A stretch of 64,000 nucleotides of DNA, from NCBI RefSeq assembly GCF_016278365.1, contig NZ_JADQBZ010000007.1:62001-126000 (forward strand), written 5' to 3'. How positions within the stretch are numbered: position 1 is the stretch's first letter; the number at the start of each line of letters is the position of its first letter. The DNA is from Methanolobus sp. (GTDB lineage: Archaea; Halobacteriota; Methanosarcinia; Methanosarcinales; Methanosarcinaceae). The notes under the pieces are model-generated. The model saw only the letters and a list, made by a program, of their open reading frames with translations. It ran no database searches and was not told the DNA's origin. This document shows, piece after piece, positions 54,038 to 63,652 of the stretch. Both the position numbers and the translations under genes were made by a program.

Positions 54038-54939
54038 TCGAGGATATAATCATCCAGAGAATATAGTTTTTTACCGTTCCTGTTAAGGTACAGACGAGTC
54101 CACCAGATAGTCGTGAGCGGTTGTACCATTAGCAGGGTAAGCATAATATTAGTCAATGACCACACCTGTGCCACTACATCAATGTATCCTGCTATCTCAC
54201 CGAAAAGCTGCATAACTACAGCAATAACCATCAAGAGCAGCCACAGTGATAATGCGCCGGACTTGTTGGACATAAAAACCGCCACTCCTTTTTCGATTGC
54301 ACTTACCGGATCCAGGTTTTCAATCACCAGGGCATACTGGACAAATATCAGTACAATGCTTATCGCCAGAAGATAGAAACCCCATATCAGAAGCCCGAAA
54401 AGCAGCACGGAAGTACCTGCAATAGCCTGCTGCGGATCGTTGAGGAGAGTTCCAAGGTCCCCTATGGAAAGGATGCCAGGTATCGTAAAAACAATTCCTG
54501 CCAGGGAGAGCAGCAATATGAGAATCTTTGCAAGGAACAGGCTCACAACATTCCTCATTCCGTATGCTGACATATCCCTTAAACTAGTGTCACCCCTTTG
54601 TGAAGCTTCTTTTGACATGCCTATGGCGCCTGCCATAAAGAAAGACTGCAGGAACATATAGATAAGGATAAAAACAATCCCGAATGCCACAATGGACCAG
54701 ACACTTCCGGAAAGCAGGGAGCTTGTTACAGCCAGAAACTCCTCGGGGCTTAGCTGCTCAAGGTCCAGATTGTTGGCCGAAACTCCCGGGAGTATGAACA
54801 ACATCACAAAGACCACAGTAAATATAAAGAACAGAACAAAAGTCATCAGGACCTCCATGATAAAAGGTACGCAGATAGCAAGGTTTCGCTTCCATGTGCT
54901 AAAACCTTTGTGTACTATAGTGGTAATATCCTCGGTCAT
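54031..54939 (-). CDS. Polytopic membrane protein, DUF7847/GdpP-type membrane domain-like
   Basis: A 302-residue protein with six long hydrophobic helices (IMEVLMTFVLFFIFTVVFVMLFILPG; IVAFGIVFILIYMFLQSFFMAGA; FLAKILILLLSLAGIVFTIPGI; VLLFGLLIWGFYLLAISIVLIFVQYALV; and others). The motif ALVIENLDPVSAIEKGVAVFMSN resembles the family of archaeal membrane proteins with a DPVxAIxxG pattern. AGGAG precedes the ATG. No function known. Its 3' end overlaps the tRNA thiolase gene. Confidence 0.65.
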   Translation of the reverse strand: MTEDITTIVHKGFSTWKRNLAICVPFIMEVLMTFVLFFIFTVVFVMLFILPGVSANNLDLEQLSPEEFLAVTSSLLSGSVWSIVAFGIVFILIYMFLQSFFMAGAIGMSKEASQRGDTSLRDMSAYGMRNVVSLFLAKILILLLSLAGIVFTIPGILSIGDLGTLLNDPQQAIAGTSVLLFGLLIWGFYLLAISIVLIFVQYALVIENLDPVSAIEKGVAVFMSNKSGALSLWLLLMVIAVVMQLFGEIAGYIDVVAQVWSLTNIMLTLLMVQPLTTIWWTRLYLNRNGKKLYSLDDYILDH

Positions 54940-55122
54940 GGTTTTTCTCCTGAGTTACAGCCAATAGGAGATAGACATTTATATAGATATTTGATTTCAT
55001 AGTAAATACCAAGTGATTAAGCCTTCCGAATATATTACTAACTATTTATATAATTAGCAAGCCATTGTATATTTATATTTACGGGGACAGTAAAGCCTAA
55101 ATACAATGGTGCCATTATGGGG

Positions 55123-55199
55123 TTTGCGCGGGTGCTTTTTTCATACACTAAACCCCACTCCCCAAATACATTAAACCCCCACTCCCTAACCCGCGCAAA
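55123..55199. repeat. Large inverted repeat with C-rich direct repeats
   Basis: TTTGCGCGGGT (55123-55133) and ACCCGCGCAAA (55189-55199) are a perfect 11-bp inverted repeat enclosing 55 bases. The interior holds two C-rich direct repeats, TAAACCCCACTCCC (55149) and TAAACCCCCACTCCC (55172), which can also pair with GGGGTTT (55119-55125). AATGGTGCCATT (55104-55115) adds a palindrome upstream. It lies in the 440-base gap before the protease gene; otherwise that gap is AT-rich and empty. No coding frame. Confidence 0.5.
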
Positions 55200-55379
55200 T
55201 TCTTATTCCTACATAACTTACATCCCGAGTTAATCGAGTATAGTTCAACAGGAATTAATCTTGTATTTCTGATAGTTCTTATCCCTTAACAGCTTACTCA
55301 TTTATGTGTCTATTATTTCCGGGACTTTTTTACAATTAATTATTATATAATTAGGCACAATCCTAGTACGTAGGATGGA

Positions 55380-56000
55380 ATGAATGTGAAAACGATGCCG
55401 AAACTGGAGTCTCTTCTAATTGTATTGATATTTTTGTCTATTGTTGCAACAACTCCTTGTAATGCGATGGTTTCCCAGGAAGAAGTTGAAAGTGAAAATA
55501 CCCCTATGTATAACAATTGCATTAATGCGTCTGCAGAACCTTGTTTCTTTACAGCACCTGTAAATCCTGCATTCATAAAATATCAGGAAGAGTTAAAACA
55601 GAACCAGGAGAAAACAGGCATCGATAATGAACAATTCAATGATGCTGCCTTGAATGTTTTTCTTCCGGTTTATAGTACTGAGAACTATTTCTACCCGGGT
55701 AGTGGATTGTTGTTTTCAGGAGATATGGAAACGCCCGAAAACCTATTGCATCCTCCCGGACTCCGGCCTTCGCCTGTAGTCCTTTCATACCTTTCCCCTG
55801 TTAATATGGAACAATTGCTGGCTGACGAGGCGTACAGCGACATGCCATCCGTAATGTCAAACACCATAACTTCCGGGGCCTATCCATCCCGCTACGACCT
55901 GAGAGGAGAGGGGTATTACAGGCATAAGAAACCAGGCATTTGCAGGCACGTGCTGGGCACATTCTTCATTAGCCTCTCTGGAATCTTACCTTATGCATAG
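55380..56000 (+). pseudogene. N-terminal part of frameshifted papain-like protease/surface protein
   Basis: The frame starts with a signal peptide (ESLLIVLIFLSIVATTPCNA) and runs to TSGAYPSRYDLRGEGYY, the typical entry to a C1A (papain) domain. It then ends with a nonsense tail. In another frame from about 55917 the sequence reads ITGIRNQAFAGTCWAHSSLASLESYLMHSRSENW, which supplies the catalytic Cys (GTCWAH) and joins directly to the next frame. About two bases appear to be lost near 55915 (TATTACA where TATATTACA would read through). The part before the protease is about 170 residues of linker. Confidence 0.7.
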
Positions 56001-59000
56001 CAGATCAGAGAACTGGGACTTTTCTGAGAATCATGTCAAAAATATGCTGGTCTCCTCCTACCAGAACGGTTTCGACCGTACTTTTCACTCTGATGGAGGA
56101 TTGGATCTGATGACGGTTGCATATCTTACCAGATGGGATGGGCCTGTAACTGAGCCCGATGACCCCTATGATGACCTGTCACCGATCTCTTCTTTAGATG
56201 TTACCGTAGCAAAACACGTCCAGGAGGTTATGATGCTTCCGGGACTGAATCACTCGGACAATCTTTTCAAATGGGCGATAATGAACTATGGTGCTATAGA
56301 CGTAGCCATTCATGATGATAATTCTCTTTACTTTAACAAAGAGAACAACAGTTATTATTGTTACAATGAAAATGCAGAATTAACACACGCTGTATCTATG
56401 GCAGGCTGGGACGATAATTTCGACAGGAACAAATTCACTCCCGCAGCTCCTGGAAACGGTGCTTACATTATCAAGAACTCCTGGGGTGACAACTGGGGAG
56501 ATGACGGTTACTATTACATCTCTTACTATGATACCGTAATTGGAAAGGATGTGTATGCACATGATACGGGAAAGGCGTATACAACAAACTTCGTTATCAT
56601 AGCAGACAATGTCAGCAACTATGACCGCATCTACCAATATGATCCTCTTGGATGGTGTGCAAGCATAGGCGATAATAACAATACAGCCATTGGAGCCAAC
56701 ATTTTCATGGCAGTGTCAAATGAAAGACTAGAAGCTGTGAGTTTCTACACGGTGGATTCTAACTCTTTATACAACATTTCCATCTATCTGGACCCTGAAG
56801 GCGGCCCGGTCAGCACTTCAGGTCCTGTGTCTGTAAAGAATGGAAGCATTCCCATAGCAGGATATCATACTATAGAACTTGATGACCATGTTTCACTTCT
56901 TCCGGGACAGAACTTCTCGGTTGTTATCACCTTTACAACACCTGCGTATACTTATCCTCTTGCAGTTGAGAAATCCGTGCATGATTATAGCAGCAACGCG
57001 CATGCAGAAGCAGGACAAAGCTACGCAAGTTCCAATGGGAACAGTTGGATAGATATTTCCGCACATGGAATGAATGTATGCATCAAAGCTTTCACATCAG
57101 AAGAGAAAGAACCGGAAGCAGGATTTGTGGCAAGTCGAAGATATGTCCATGTGAATGAAACTATTGATTACCACGATGCCAGTCTCTTTTCTCCGCAGTC
57201 ATGGAACTGGGATTTCGGAGACGGTTCCACAGCAGAAGTGCAGAATCCTTCGCATTCCTATACAAATCCCGGAATTTATAATGTCACACTCACTACATCG
57301 AATGAATTTGGCAGTAATGTCACACAACGAACTTCCTTCATACGTGTGCTTAATTCCACTATCACTGTCAGCAACTGTGGAACTGCAGACTTCATGCATA
57401 TACAGGATGCCATTTGGGCGGCATCAGAAGGCGATACTATAATTGTTGAGCCGGGAACATATACTGAGATGGTCAGACTCAGGAAAGACAATATAACTCT
57501 CAGGTCATCCACCGGCAATCCTGAGGATGTAAGGGTTACATCTTCACATCTCGATCTTACTAACCAGCTTAATATTGCAGTCTCTATGATGGCAGATAAT
57601 ATCACTCTCCAGGGTATCAGTTTTTCAGGCCGTTTCTATGGGATGCTCACAATGCTTTCAAATGATTGTAATGTAATTGACTGTTCTTTCTCCGGTAATG
57701 GATATGGCATAAAATTTTCAGAATCCGATAATAACCGGATGTACAATTCCACTATTAAAGACAATTTTATTGGATTGGATATATGGAATTCGGCTAGCAA
57801 TTACCTGGTAAATAATTCGATCTCAGGTAATAGTCTCTATAGTTGTATCTTCGATTCACAACCAAATTTTATAGATACCAGCAATACCGTCTCCGGTAAA
57901 CCAATTTATTATCTTGTGGGAATATCTGACCTGACGATTGATTCTGACTCGAATGCAGGCCTGGTTCATCTTATTGATTGTTCGAACATCACAATAAAGG
58001 ATTTCGAGAGCACAAGCGAGAGATATGGTATCTACCTGTATAATACTACCAACAGCATGATAGAAAATTGCAGTTCCACTGGAGATTACTATGGAATATA
58101 TCTAACCGATTCTGCAAACAACATAATAAAAAATTGCACTGTGAGTAACACTATATCGCATGGCATCTCACTTTCCGGATGCAGTGACAATCTGATATAT
58201 AATAATTATTTCAACAACACTCATAATATCCAGATTTCAGGCGGGCTCTCCAATAAATGGAACATTACAATGACTCCCGGCACCAATATGATCAATGGAA
58301 GTTACCTCGGAGGTAATTTCTGGGCAAAACCGGGCGGAAACGGATGGAGTCAGGTAAACCCCTCTACAGGCAATGGTTTTTGCCAACAGTATACCGTAAC
58401 CGATGATGGGAGCAATATCGATATTCTTCCGCTGACCATTAACGGAGAGCTTTCAACTGATGATGGGAATAGTGACCTGACTAACGGTAACGGACAAAAT
58501 CAAGATAAGGGCATGATTATATACAGGACCAGTCGTGATGGGCTTCCCGGAAATGCCATTTCAACTGATTCGAACATGCAGTTTGTCAGCAGGGATGCAG
58601 AAATCCGGTATGTTTTCACAAAGGAAGGAAATCCCATCACCCATATCCGGTTTGAGGCACAGATAAACAAAGGATACGTTGTGGCAGATGTCAGCAGGCT
58701 GAAAGGAATACCGGAAGATGCTCATGGAGAACCTTCAGGCCTTATCTATGAGAATCTGGAGGTCACTCTGGGTGATGAGAGGCTTCCCCTCTCGAATTTC
58801 ATAGCGGAGGCATTCATAGGATTCGAGGTTCCCAGGGAATGGATAGAGTCAAACAATATTGATGAGGATAGTATCCGCCTGGAGCATTACTCTAATGGAA
58901 AATGGAACAGGCTTCCAACTGTGAAAGTAAGCGAGGATAGTGAAAAGTTGTTCTTTGAAGCAAGAACCACAAGTTTCTCACCCTTTGCAATCAGCGGTGA

Positions 59001-59217
59001 CAAGATCCAGGCACAGGATTACGAAGCACTTGGGAAAACTTCAGCATATGAAAGTGGTTACCAAATACAAAACGGAAACACAAAAGCAGATAGAAACGAC
59101 GATTCCGGAAAGAGCATCAATATGATACTGTTATTGTTATCAACACCCATAGTGACTATTGCATCTATGATTGTTTACTATAGACACAAAAATTCTAAGA
59201 TGAGGATGAGGAAATGA
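55993..59217 (+). CDS. Papain-like (C1A) protease-PKD-beta-helix-PGF-pre-PGF surface protein, main part
   Basis: A 1074-codon frame that continues the preceding fragment; its first Met is internal. Order: rest of a C1A protease with active-site His (ELTHAVSMAGWDDNF) and Asn (YIIKNSWGDNWGDDGYYY) up to about residue 190; a beta domain; PKD domain (about 374-450, WNWDFGDGSTAEVQNPSHSYTNPGIYNVTL); NosD-like right-handed beta-helix (about 456-780, repeats such as NCSSTGDYYGIYLTDSANNIIKNC); a PGF-pre-PGF domain (RLEHYSNGKWNRLPTV; TTSFSPFAI) and a membrane helix (MILLLLSTPIVTIASMIVYY) at the C-terminus. It would sit on the cell surface. The Cys lies only in the joined frame, so without readthrough the enzyme is inactive. 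Confidence 0.8.
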   Translation: MHSRSENWDFSENHVKNMLVSSYQNGFDRTFHSDGGLDLMTVAYLTRWDGPVTEPDDPYDDLSPISSLDVTVAKHVQEVMMLPGLNHSDNLFKWAIMNYGAIDVAIHDDNSLYFNKENNSYYCYNENAELTHAVSMAGWDDNFDRNKFTPAAPGNGAYIIKNSWGDNWGDDGYYYISYYDTVIGKDVYAHDTGKAYTTNFVIIADNVSNYDRIYQYDPLGWCASIGDNNNTAIGANIFMAVSNERLEAVSFYTVDSNSLYNISIYLDPEGGPVSTSGPVSVKNGSIPIAGYHTIELDDHVSLLPGQNFSVVITFTTPAYTYPLAVEKSVHDYSSNAHAEAGQSYASSNGNSWIDISAHGMNVCIKAFTSEEKEPEAGFVASRRYVHVNETIDYHDASLFSPQSWNWDFGDGSTAEVQNPSHSYTNPGIYNVTLTTSNEFGSNVTQRTSFIRVLNSTITVSNCGTADFMHIQDAIWAASEGDTIIVEPGTYTEMVRLRKDNITLRSSTGNPEDVRVTSSHLDLTNQLNIAVSMMADNITLQGISFSGRFYGMLTMLSNDCNVIDCSFSGNGYGIKFSESDNNRMYNSTIKDNFIGLDIWNSASNYLVNNSISGNSLYSCIFDSQPNFIDTSNTVSGKPIYYLVGISDLTIDSDSNAGLVHLIDCSNITIKDFESTSERYGIYLYNTTNSMIENCSSTGDYYGIYLTDSANNIIKNCTVSNTISHGISLSGCSDNLIYNNYFNNTHNIQISGGLSNKWNITMTPGTNMINGSYLGGNFWAKPGGNGWSQVNPSTGNGFCQQYTVTDDGSNIDILPLTINGELSTDDGNSDLTNGNGQNQDKGMIIYRTSRDGLPGNAISTDSNMQFVSRDAEIRYVFTKEGNPITHIRFEAQINKGYVVADVSRLKGIPEDAHGEPSGLIYENLEVTLGDERLPLSNFIAEAFIGFEVPREWIESNNIDEDSIRLEHYSNGKWNRLPTVKVSEDSEKLFFEARTTSFSPFAISGDKIQAQDYEALGKTSAYESGYQIQNGNTKADRNDDSGKSINMILLLLSTPIVTIASMIVYYRHKNSKMRMRK

Positions 59218-59339
59218 CCTTATGATAAGTGTTCCCTGTGACTTATGGTCCCGATTGAGATAGACTTTTTTTGCTTTTTCTTTAAAGTCTATTTTGTTTA
59301 TTTATAGAATCGATTTCTTTTAAATAAATTTAGATCAGA

Positions 59340-59375
59340 AACAAAAAAGAAAGGATCTCCGGCTTAATAGCCGGA
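59340..59375 (-). terminator. Intrinsic terminator of the pyrophosphatase gene
   Basis: TCCGGCT-TAAT-AGCCGGA (59358-59375) is a perfect 7-bp GC-rich hairpin 13 bases beyond the stop of the pyrophosphatase gene. On the minus strand it is followed by CCTTTCTTTTTTGTTT, a clear T-run. Confidence 0.75.
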
Positions 59376-59387
59376 AACATACCTGTT

Positions 59388-61409
59388 TTAGAAAATACCT
59401 GCTCCGATGAAAAGGGAGGAGAACAGGATTGCGACCATGTTCACTACCTTGATCAGGGCATTGAGCGCTGGTCCGGATGTATCCTTGAACGGGTCTCCTA
59501 CTGTGTCACCAACGATAGCAGCTTTGTGAGCGTCAGAGCCCTTACCACCGTACAAGCCATCTTCAATGAGCTTCTTGGCGTTGTCCCATGCACCGCCTCC
59601 GTTGTCCATTGTAAGGGCAAGCATAAGGCCACATACGATGATACCGATAAGAAGGCCACCGAGTGCTGCAGGACCAAGCAGAAGTCCTACTGCCAATGGT
59701 ACGAGTATCGCCAGCATGCCTGGAATTGCCATTTCACGAATAGCGGCTGCAGTGACAATATCAACACACTTGCCGTATTCCGGTTTTGCGGTCCCTTCCA
59801 TAATACCGGGGATCTCCCTGAACTGGCGGCGCACTTCATTGACGATCTTGAAGGCCGCTTTGCCAACAGCCTGCATTGTGACAGCCGTGAATATGAACGG
59901 AAGCAATCCGCCTATGAACAGTCCTACGAGAACGACAGGCTGATCAAGGCTCAGGTTGACAGGATCCATTCCCTGATTCACCTTGTGTACGTAGTCTGCG
60001 AACAGTGCAAGCGCACCAAGTGCTGCAGAGCCTATGGCATATCCCTTTGTAACGGCCTTTGTGGTATTACCTACAGAGTCAAGGGAGTCCGTGACCTTGC
60101 GGACATTGGAAGGCAGGCCTGCCATCTCAGCAATACCGCCTGCATTGTCAGTAATAGGACCATATGAGTCAAGCGCTACGATCATACCTGTTGTGGAAAG
60201 CATCGCTGCTGCTGCTATTGCAACACCGTAGATACCAACCGCAGGATCTGTCGCTCCGCCTACGACGTAGAAAGAGGCGAGGATACCAATGACAATGGTA
60301 ATTACGGGGAACACTGTGCTCTCAAATCCCATTGCAAGACCGGAAATGACGTTTGTACCGGCACCTGTTTCAGAAGCTTTTGCAATCGTCTTTACCGGAC
60401 GGAAGGATTTAGATGTGTAGTATTCCGTGAATACCACCATGAGCACCATTATAGCGATACCTACAAGGGCTGCATAGTAGAATCTCATGTCGTCCATCAG
60501 GGATGTTGTAACAAAGTAGAATGCTATCAGGGACAGAATTGCTGAACCTGCAACACCTTTGTACAGTGCATTCATGATATTGCCACTGCTTCCTACTTTC
60601 ACGAAGAATACGGATATGATGGAAGCAAAGATCGCAACTGCACCGAGTATAAGCGGATAGAGGATTGCGTTTGGATATGAGGAAATGATCAGTGAACCAA
60701 GAAGCATGGAAGCAAGCACAGTGACCACATATGTTTCAAAGAGGTCAGCACCCATGCCTGCGCAGTCACCGACGTTGTCACCGACGTTGTCAGCTATTAC
60801 AGCTGCATTACGCGGGTCGTCCTCTGGGATACCGGCCTCGATCTTTCCTACAAGGTCTGCACCGACATCCGCAGCCTTTGTGAAGATACCTCCACCAACC
60901 CTTGCAAAGAGACTGATCAGACTTGCACCGAAACCGAAACCAATTACAAGATCAACATCGCCGTACAGAATGTAAAAGCTGCTGGTACCGAGCAATGCAA
61001 GGCCTACTACTGCAAGACCAGTGACCGCTCCACCGCGGAATGCAACAGACATTGCTTTCTGCAGGCCTTTTGATGCAGCGTGTGCTGTCCTGACATTAGC
61101 CCTGACAGAAACGTTCATTCCGATATATCCGGCTACTGCTGAACTTATTGCACCGACTAGGAAACCAATAGCTACTTTTGTCCCATCTGGAAGAAGGACA
61201 AAAATAAGTGCTGCAAGAATTACAGCCACTACTGCGATAGTCTTGTACTGGCGGTTCAGATATGCCCCCGCACCCTCCTGGATGGCGCTTGCTATTTCCT
61301 GCATCTTTTCTGAGCCAGGTTCTTCTTTAAGAACGCTGCGTGCAAAGATCCCAGCAAACAACAAACTAATAACACCAGCAAGAGGGGCAAGATAGATTAT
61401 AGATTCCAT
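59388..61409 (-). CDS. hppA: Membrane H+-translocating pyrophosphatase (K+-independent type)
   Basis: A 673-residue protein with about 16 helices. The substrate site motifs are [20 protein letters not shown] and [19 protein letters not shown] near residue 190-225, and [20 protein letters not shown] at the end. It couples PPi hydrolysis to ion pumping. The motif [23 protein letters not shown] has Lys where K+-dependent enzymes have Ala (GNTTAA), which marks the K+-independent H+-pumping class. ATG 61409 is preferred because GAGGAG lies eight bases upstream. A terminator follows. Confidence 0.93.
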   Translation of the reverse strand: MESIIYLAPLAGVISLLFAGIFARSVLKEEPGSEKMQEIASAIQEGAGAYLNRQYKTIAVVAVILAALIFVLLPDGTKVAIGFLVGAISSAVAGYIGMNVSVRANVRTAHAASKGLQKAMSVAFRGGAVTGLAVVGLALLGTSSFYILYGDVDLVIGFGFGASLISLFARVGGGIFTKAADVGADLVGKIEAGIPEDDPRNAAVIADNVGDNVGDCAGMGADLFETYVVTVLASMLLGSLIISSYPNAILYPLILGAVAIFASIISVFFVKVGSSGNIMNALYKGVAGSAILSLIAFYFVTTSLMDDMRFYYAALVGIAIMVLMVVFTEYYTSKSFRPVKTIAKASETGAGTNVISGLAMGFESTVFPVITIVIGILASFYVVGGATDPAVGIYGVAIAAAAMLSTTGMIVALDSYGPITDNAGGIAEMAGLPSNVRKVTDSLDSVGNTTKAVTKGYAIGSAALGALALFADYVHKVNQGMDPVNLSLDQPVVLVGLFIGGLLPFIFTAVTMQAVGKAAFKIVNEVRRQFREIPGIMEGTAKPEYGKCVDIVTAAAIREMAIPGMLAILVPLAVGLLLGPAALGGLLIGIIVCGLMLALTMDNGGGAWDNAKKLIEDGLYGGKGSDAHKAAIVGDTVGDPFKDTSGPALNALIKVVNMVAILFSSLFIGAGIF

Positions 61410-61617
61410 TTTTAGAACTCCTCTCAATATACTTATATTATGTACTGTAAATTTATTTCTTCTTTATTTATAAGTGCTAACCGGAACAACAAACCACTGC
61501 TGGATGGCTTGTTATATAATTTTTTAATAATGCCGGTTATAATAGAGATATATAATATATAAAGTTAGACAGAATTATGACATCTCCAATATGAACTTAT
61601 CGATTGGAAAGATCTAG

Positions 61618-62073
61618 TTATAACCCTCCGCCTATCTGCATAAGCTCAAACCCTATGCTCCCCGGAACTTCCACCCGGAACACAAAGACATTATATTTCA
61701 ATTTCCGTGCAGCAGCCATTGCATTCTTCTCTTCCGGACCAAGGATGCCGTCAGCACTTGCAATGCAGAAAGATTTTCTTTCGTCCTTCACAAGGAAATC
61801 GAAGTATTGCCCATAATCACGCAGGAATCCCATCAACTCTTCCAGTTCATCCCATTTCTCACACATGTGTATGTGTTTATTAGCTGAATTGCTCACATAC
61901 CAATCGCGACTCATGTAAGGATATTTATCATATTGCTCCTTGAGCTCATCGTAGGCTTTGGATATAGCTGATGCGTCGTTTTTGACATCCACCCATTTCC
62001 AGCCCTGCTGTGAGAAATACCGCGCAGCCACGATCACAACTATCTTATCCATATCCTGTTTTTCCAGTTTCAT
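61618..62073 (-). CDS. Hypothetical protein, 151 residues
   Basis: A soluble alpha/beta protein, start supported by AGGTG five bases upstream. It begins KLEKQDMDKIVVIVAARYFSQQGWKWVDVKNDASAISKAYDELKEQY and ends FRVEVPGSIGFELMQIGGG. Patterns such as FDFLVKDERKSFCIASADGI and AAARKLKYNVFVFRVEV look like strands around a domain used to store or sense something, but no family is recognised. It lies eight bases after the DHPS-like gene and is co-transcribed with it; a link to pterin biology is only suggested by that. Confidence 0.65.
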   Translation of the reverse strand: MKLEKQDMDKIVVIVAARYFSQQGWKWVDVKNDASAISKAYDELKEQYDKYPYMSRDWYVSNSANKHIHMCEKWDELEELMGFLRDYGQYFDFLVKDERKSFCIASADGILGPEEKNAMAAARKLKYNVFVFRVEVPGSIGFELMQIGGGL

Positions 62074-62081
62074 AGTAACAC

Positions 62082-63560
62082 CTAAAACTCATCATCCTGT
62101 GAATAACTTCTATTAAATTTGAGGGCGATCTCCGCTTGTTTGAGCTCTCTTCCAAGATACCCCGCATGTTCAAGCCTTGATACAAGGCCCATGTCAATAA
62201 GTGTATCCATCACCTCACCGGCGCTCTTCCCGGCAACTGAGACCTTCTCATGCTCGGCAAGGATCAAACCACCCTTACAATCTTCATGAGGGATGATACC
62301 AATCCTGATACTGCCTGCAGGATCGAGCTTCCACATCCTGTGCGATTTGGCCCTGACGAAGACCTCAGGCAGAACGGCATCATTGCGCCTTCTTTTTTCC
62401 TTTATTTCCATCAGGTCGATACCAAGATCCTTGGGGGAACTGGCCCTCTCACGCGCCAGCAACATCATAAGAGAAGCCTTACTGAGCTCACTGACAGAAC
62501 CCTGTGCCTTATTACTGAACTCAGGCGTGAAGAGTATGCTTGCACCCACGTCAGCCCCTATGCCGCAAAGTGTTGCATTGGAGCCTGCCGAGTCTGCATC
62601 AAGGAGTTCCGTCACGTTGCCAACCCCGAAAAAAACAGGGATATCAGGGAAACGCCTGTGGAATTCACTGTACCTGACAATAGAATCTGTGAAGCCGTGT
62701 CCTATTGGATCAAGCACGGGATCAGCTATTATTTCCTCAATGCCTTCTGAGCGTGCTGCATTGATATTCCTTAGAAGACTTTCCAGTCCCTCATCAGGAT
62801 CCGGGATAACTACCGCTGGCACACCGGCTTTGGCAACAAGGGAACCAACAACTCCAATATTGCTGCTGTCCAGACTGAGTATCAGATCTATACCCATCCC
62901 AAGTGCCTGTGTGAAAAGATCAGGATCAAGCGTATCTATGCTGACAGGGACCTCTGTGACCGATCTGGCAACATTAATGGCGCGCTCAACATCACCGGGT
63001 GTCGCGTGGAGAGAGGCTCCAAGGTCAATGATATCAGCGCCTTTTGCGACAAATGACCTTATTCTTCTTGCAAGGGCGTTGCTCTCCATTCCGGTGGCAT
63101 CGACCACCTCTGCCATGACCTTCATGCGACTGTTCCCGCCCAGCTTCAGGCTACCCAGCATTAGAGATGGTTCTGATCCGTCTTCAAGCTCCCGGGCTTT
63201 TTTCAGGGCCATTTCCCGCCTGACATCGATAAGCAACTCACATGCAGGAACCTTATCTGAGAACTCTATTTTGTCGGCAAAGGGAAGCACATAATTCAGG
63301 TCATAGGCATGTTTGGGACCAAGACGGATCCTGCACCCGAGCTGGGCTGCTGCCTTTGAGAAATCTCCTGAACAGAGGCCAGGTATAAATATAATATCGT
63401 AATCGAACCGGGAAATATCCTTTTGAATAGCAGCCAGCAGCTTACCCGGAGTAATAAAAGCCGCTATCTTTGTATCAGCAATAGTAATATCCGCATTGTT
63501 ACCTACCGACTTCCTTACAGCCATCTCTGACAGATGACCAGTGGCAACCAGTATTTTCAT
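62082..63560 (-). CDS. Dihydropteroate synthase-like protein of methanopterin synthesis
   Basis: A 492-residue protein. An N-terminal domain of about 150 residues (KILVATGHLSEMAVRKSVG; DYDIIFIPGLCSGDFSKAAAQLG) is typical of the archaeal DHPS-related family. A pterin-binding TIM barrel follows (RIRSFVAKGADIIDLGASLHATPGDVERAI; VPVSIDTLDPDLFTQALGMGIDLILSLD; DPVLDPIGHGFTDSIVRY). The C-terminal 100 residues include LIDMGLVSRLEHAGYLGRELKQAEIAL. In methanogens this family acts in tetrahydromethanopterin (tetrahydrosarcinapterin) assembly. A small gene follows eight bases later. Confidence 0.85.
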   Translation of the reverse strand: MKILVATGHLSEMAVRKSVGNNADITIADTKIAAFITPGKLLAAIQKDISRFDYDIIFIPGLCSGDFSKAAAQLGCRIRLGPKHAYDLNYVLPFADKIEFSDKVPACELLIDVRREMALKKARELEDGSEPSLMLGSLKLGGNSRMKVMAEVVDATGMESNALARRIRSFVAKGADIIDLGASLHATPGDVERAINVARSVTEVPVSIDTLDPDLFTQALGMGIDLILSLDSSNIGVVGSLVAKAGVPAVVIPDPDEGLESLLRNINAARSEGIEEIIADPVLDPIGHGFTDSIVRYSEFHRRFPDIPVFFGVGNVTELLDADSAGSNATLCGIGADVGASILFTPEFSNKAQGSVSELSKASLMMLLARERASSPKDLGIDLMEIKEKRRRNDAVLPEVFVRAKSHRMWKLDPAGSIRIGIIPHEDCKGGLILAEHEKVSVAGKSAGEVMDTLIDMGLVSRLEHAGYLGRELKQAEIALKFNRSYSQDDEF

Positions 63561-63652
63561 GGCTCAAAATGGTAATGCTACCTGATAAGAATTTCTTTTC
63601 AAAAAAAGTTGCATGGCCGTACCGGTATGATACGGCTGCAAATACTCGATCA

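Noticed and set aside
55123-55199. CRISPR-like array because of C-rich direct repeats
   Set aside because: Only two short repeats, no regular spacers and no cas gene in the window.
62293-63294. 333-codon plus-strand frame
   Set aside because: Antisense of the DHPS-like gene, Ser/Pro-rich product without known domains.
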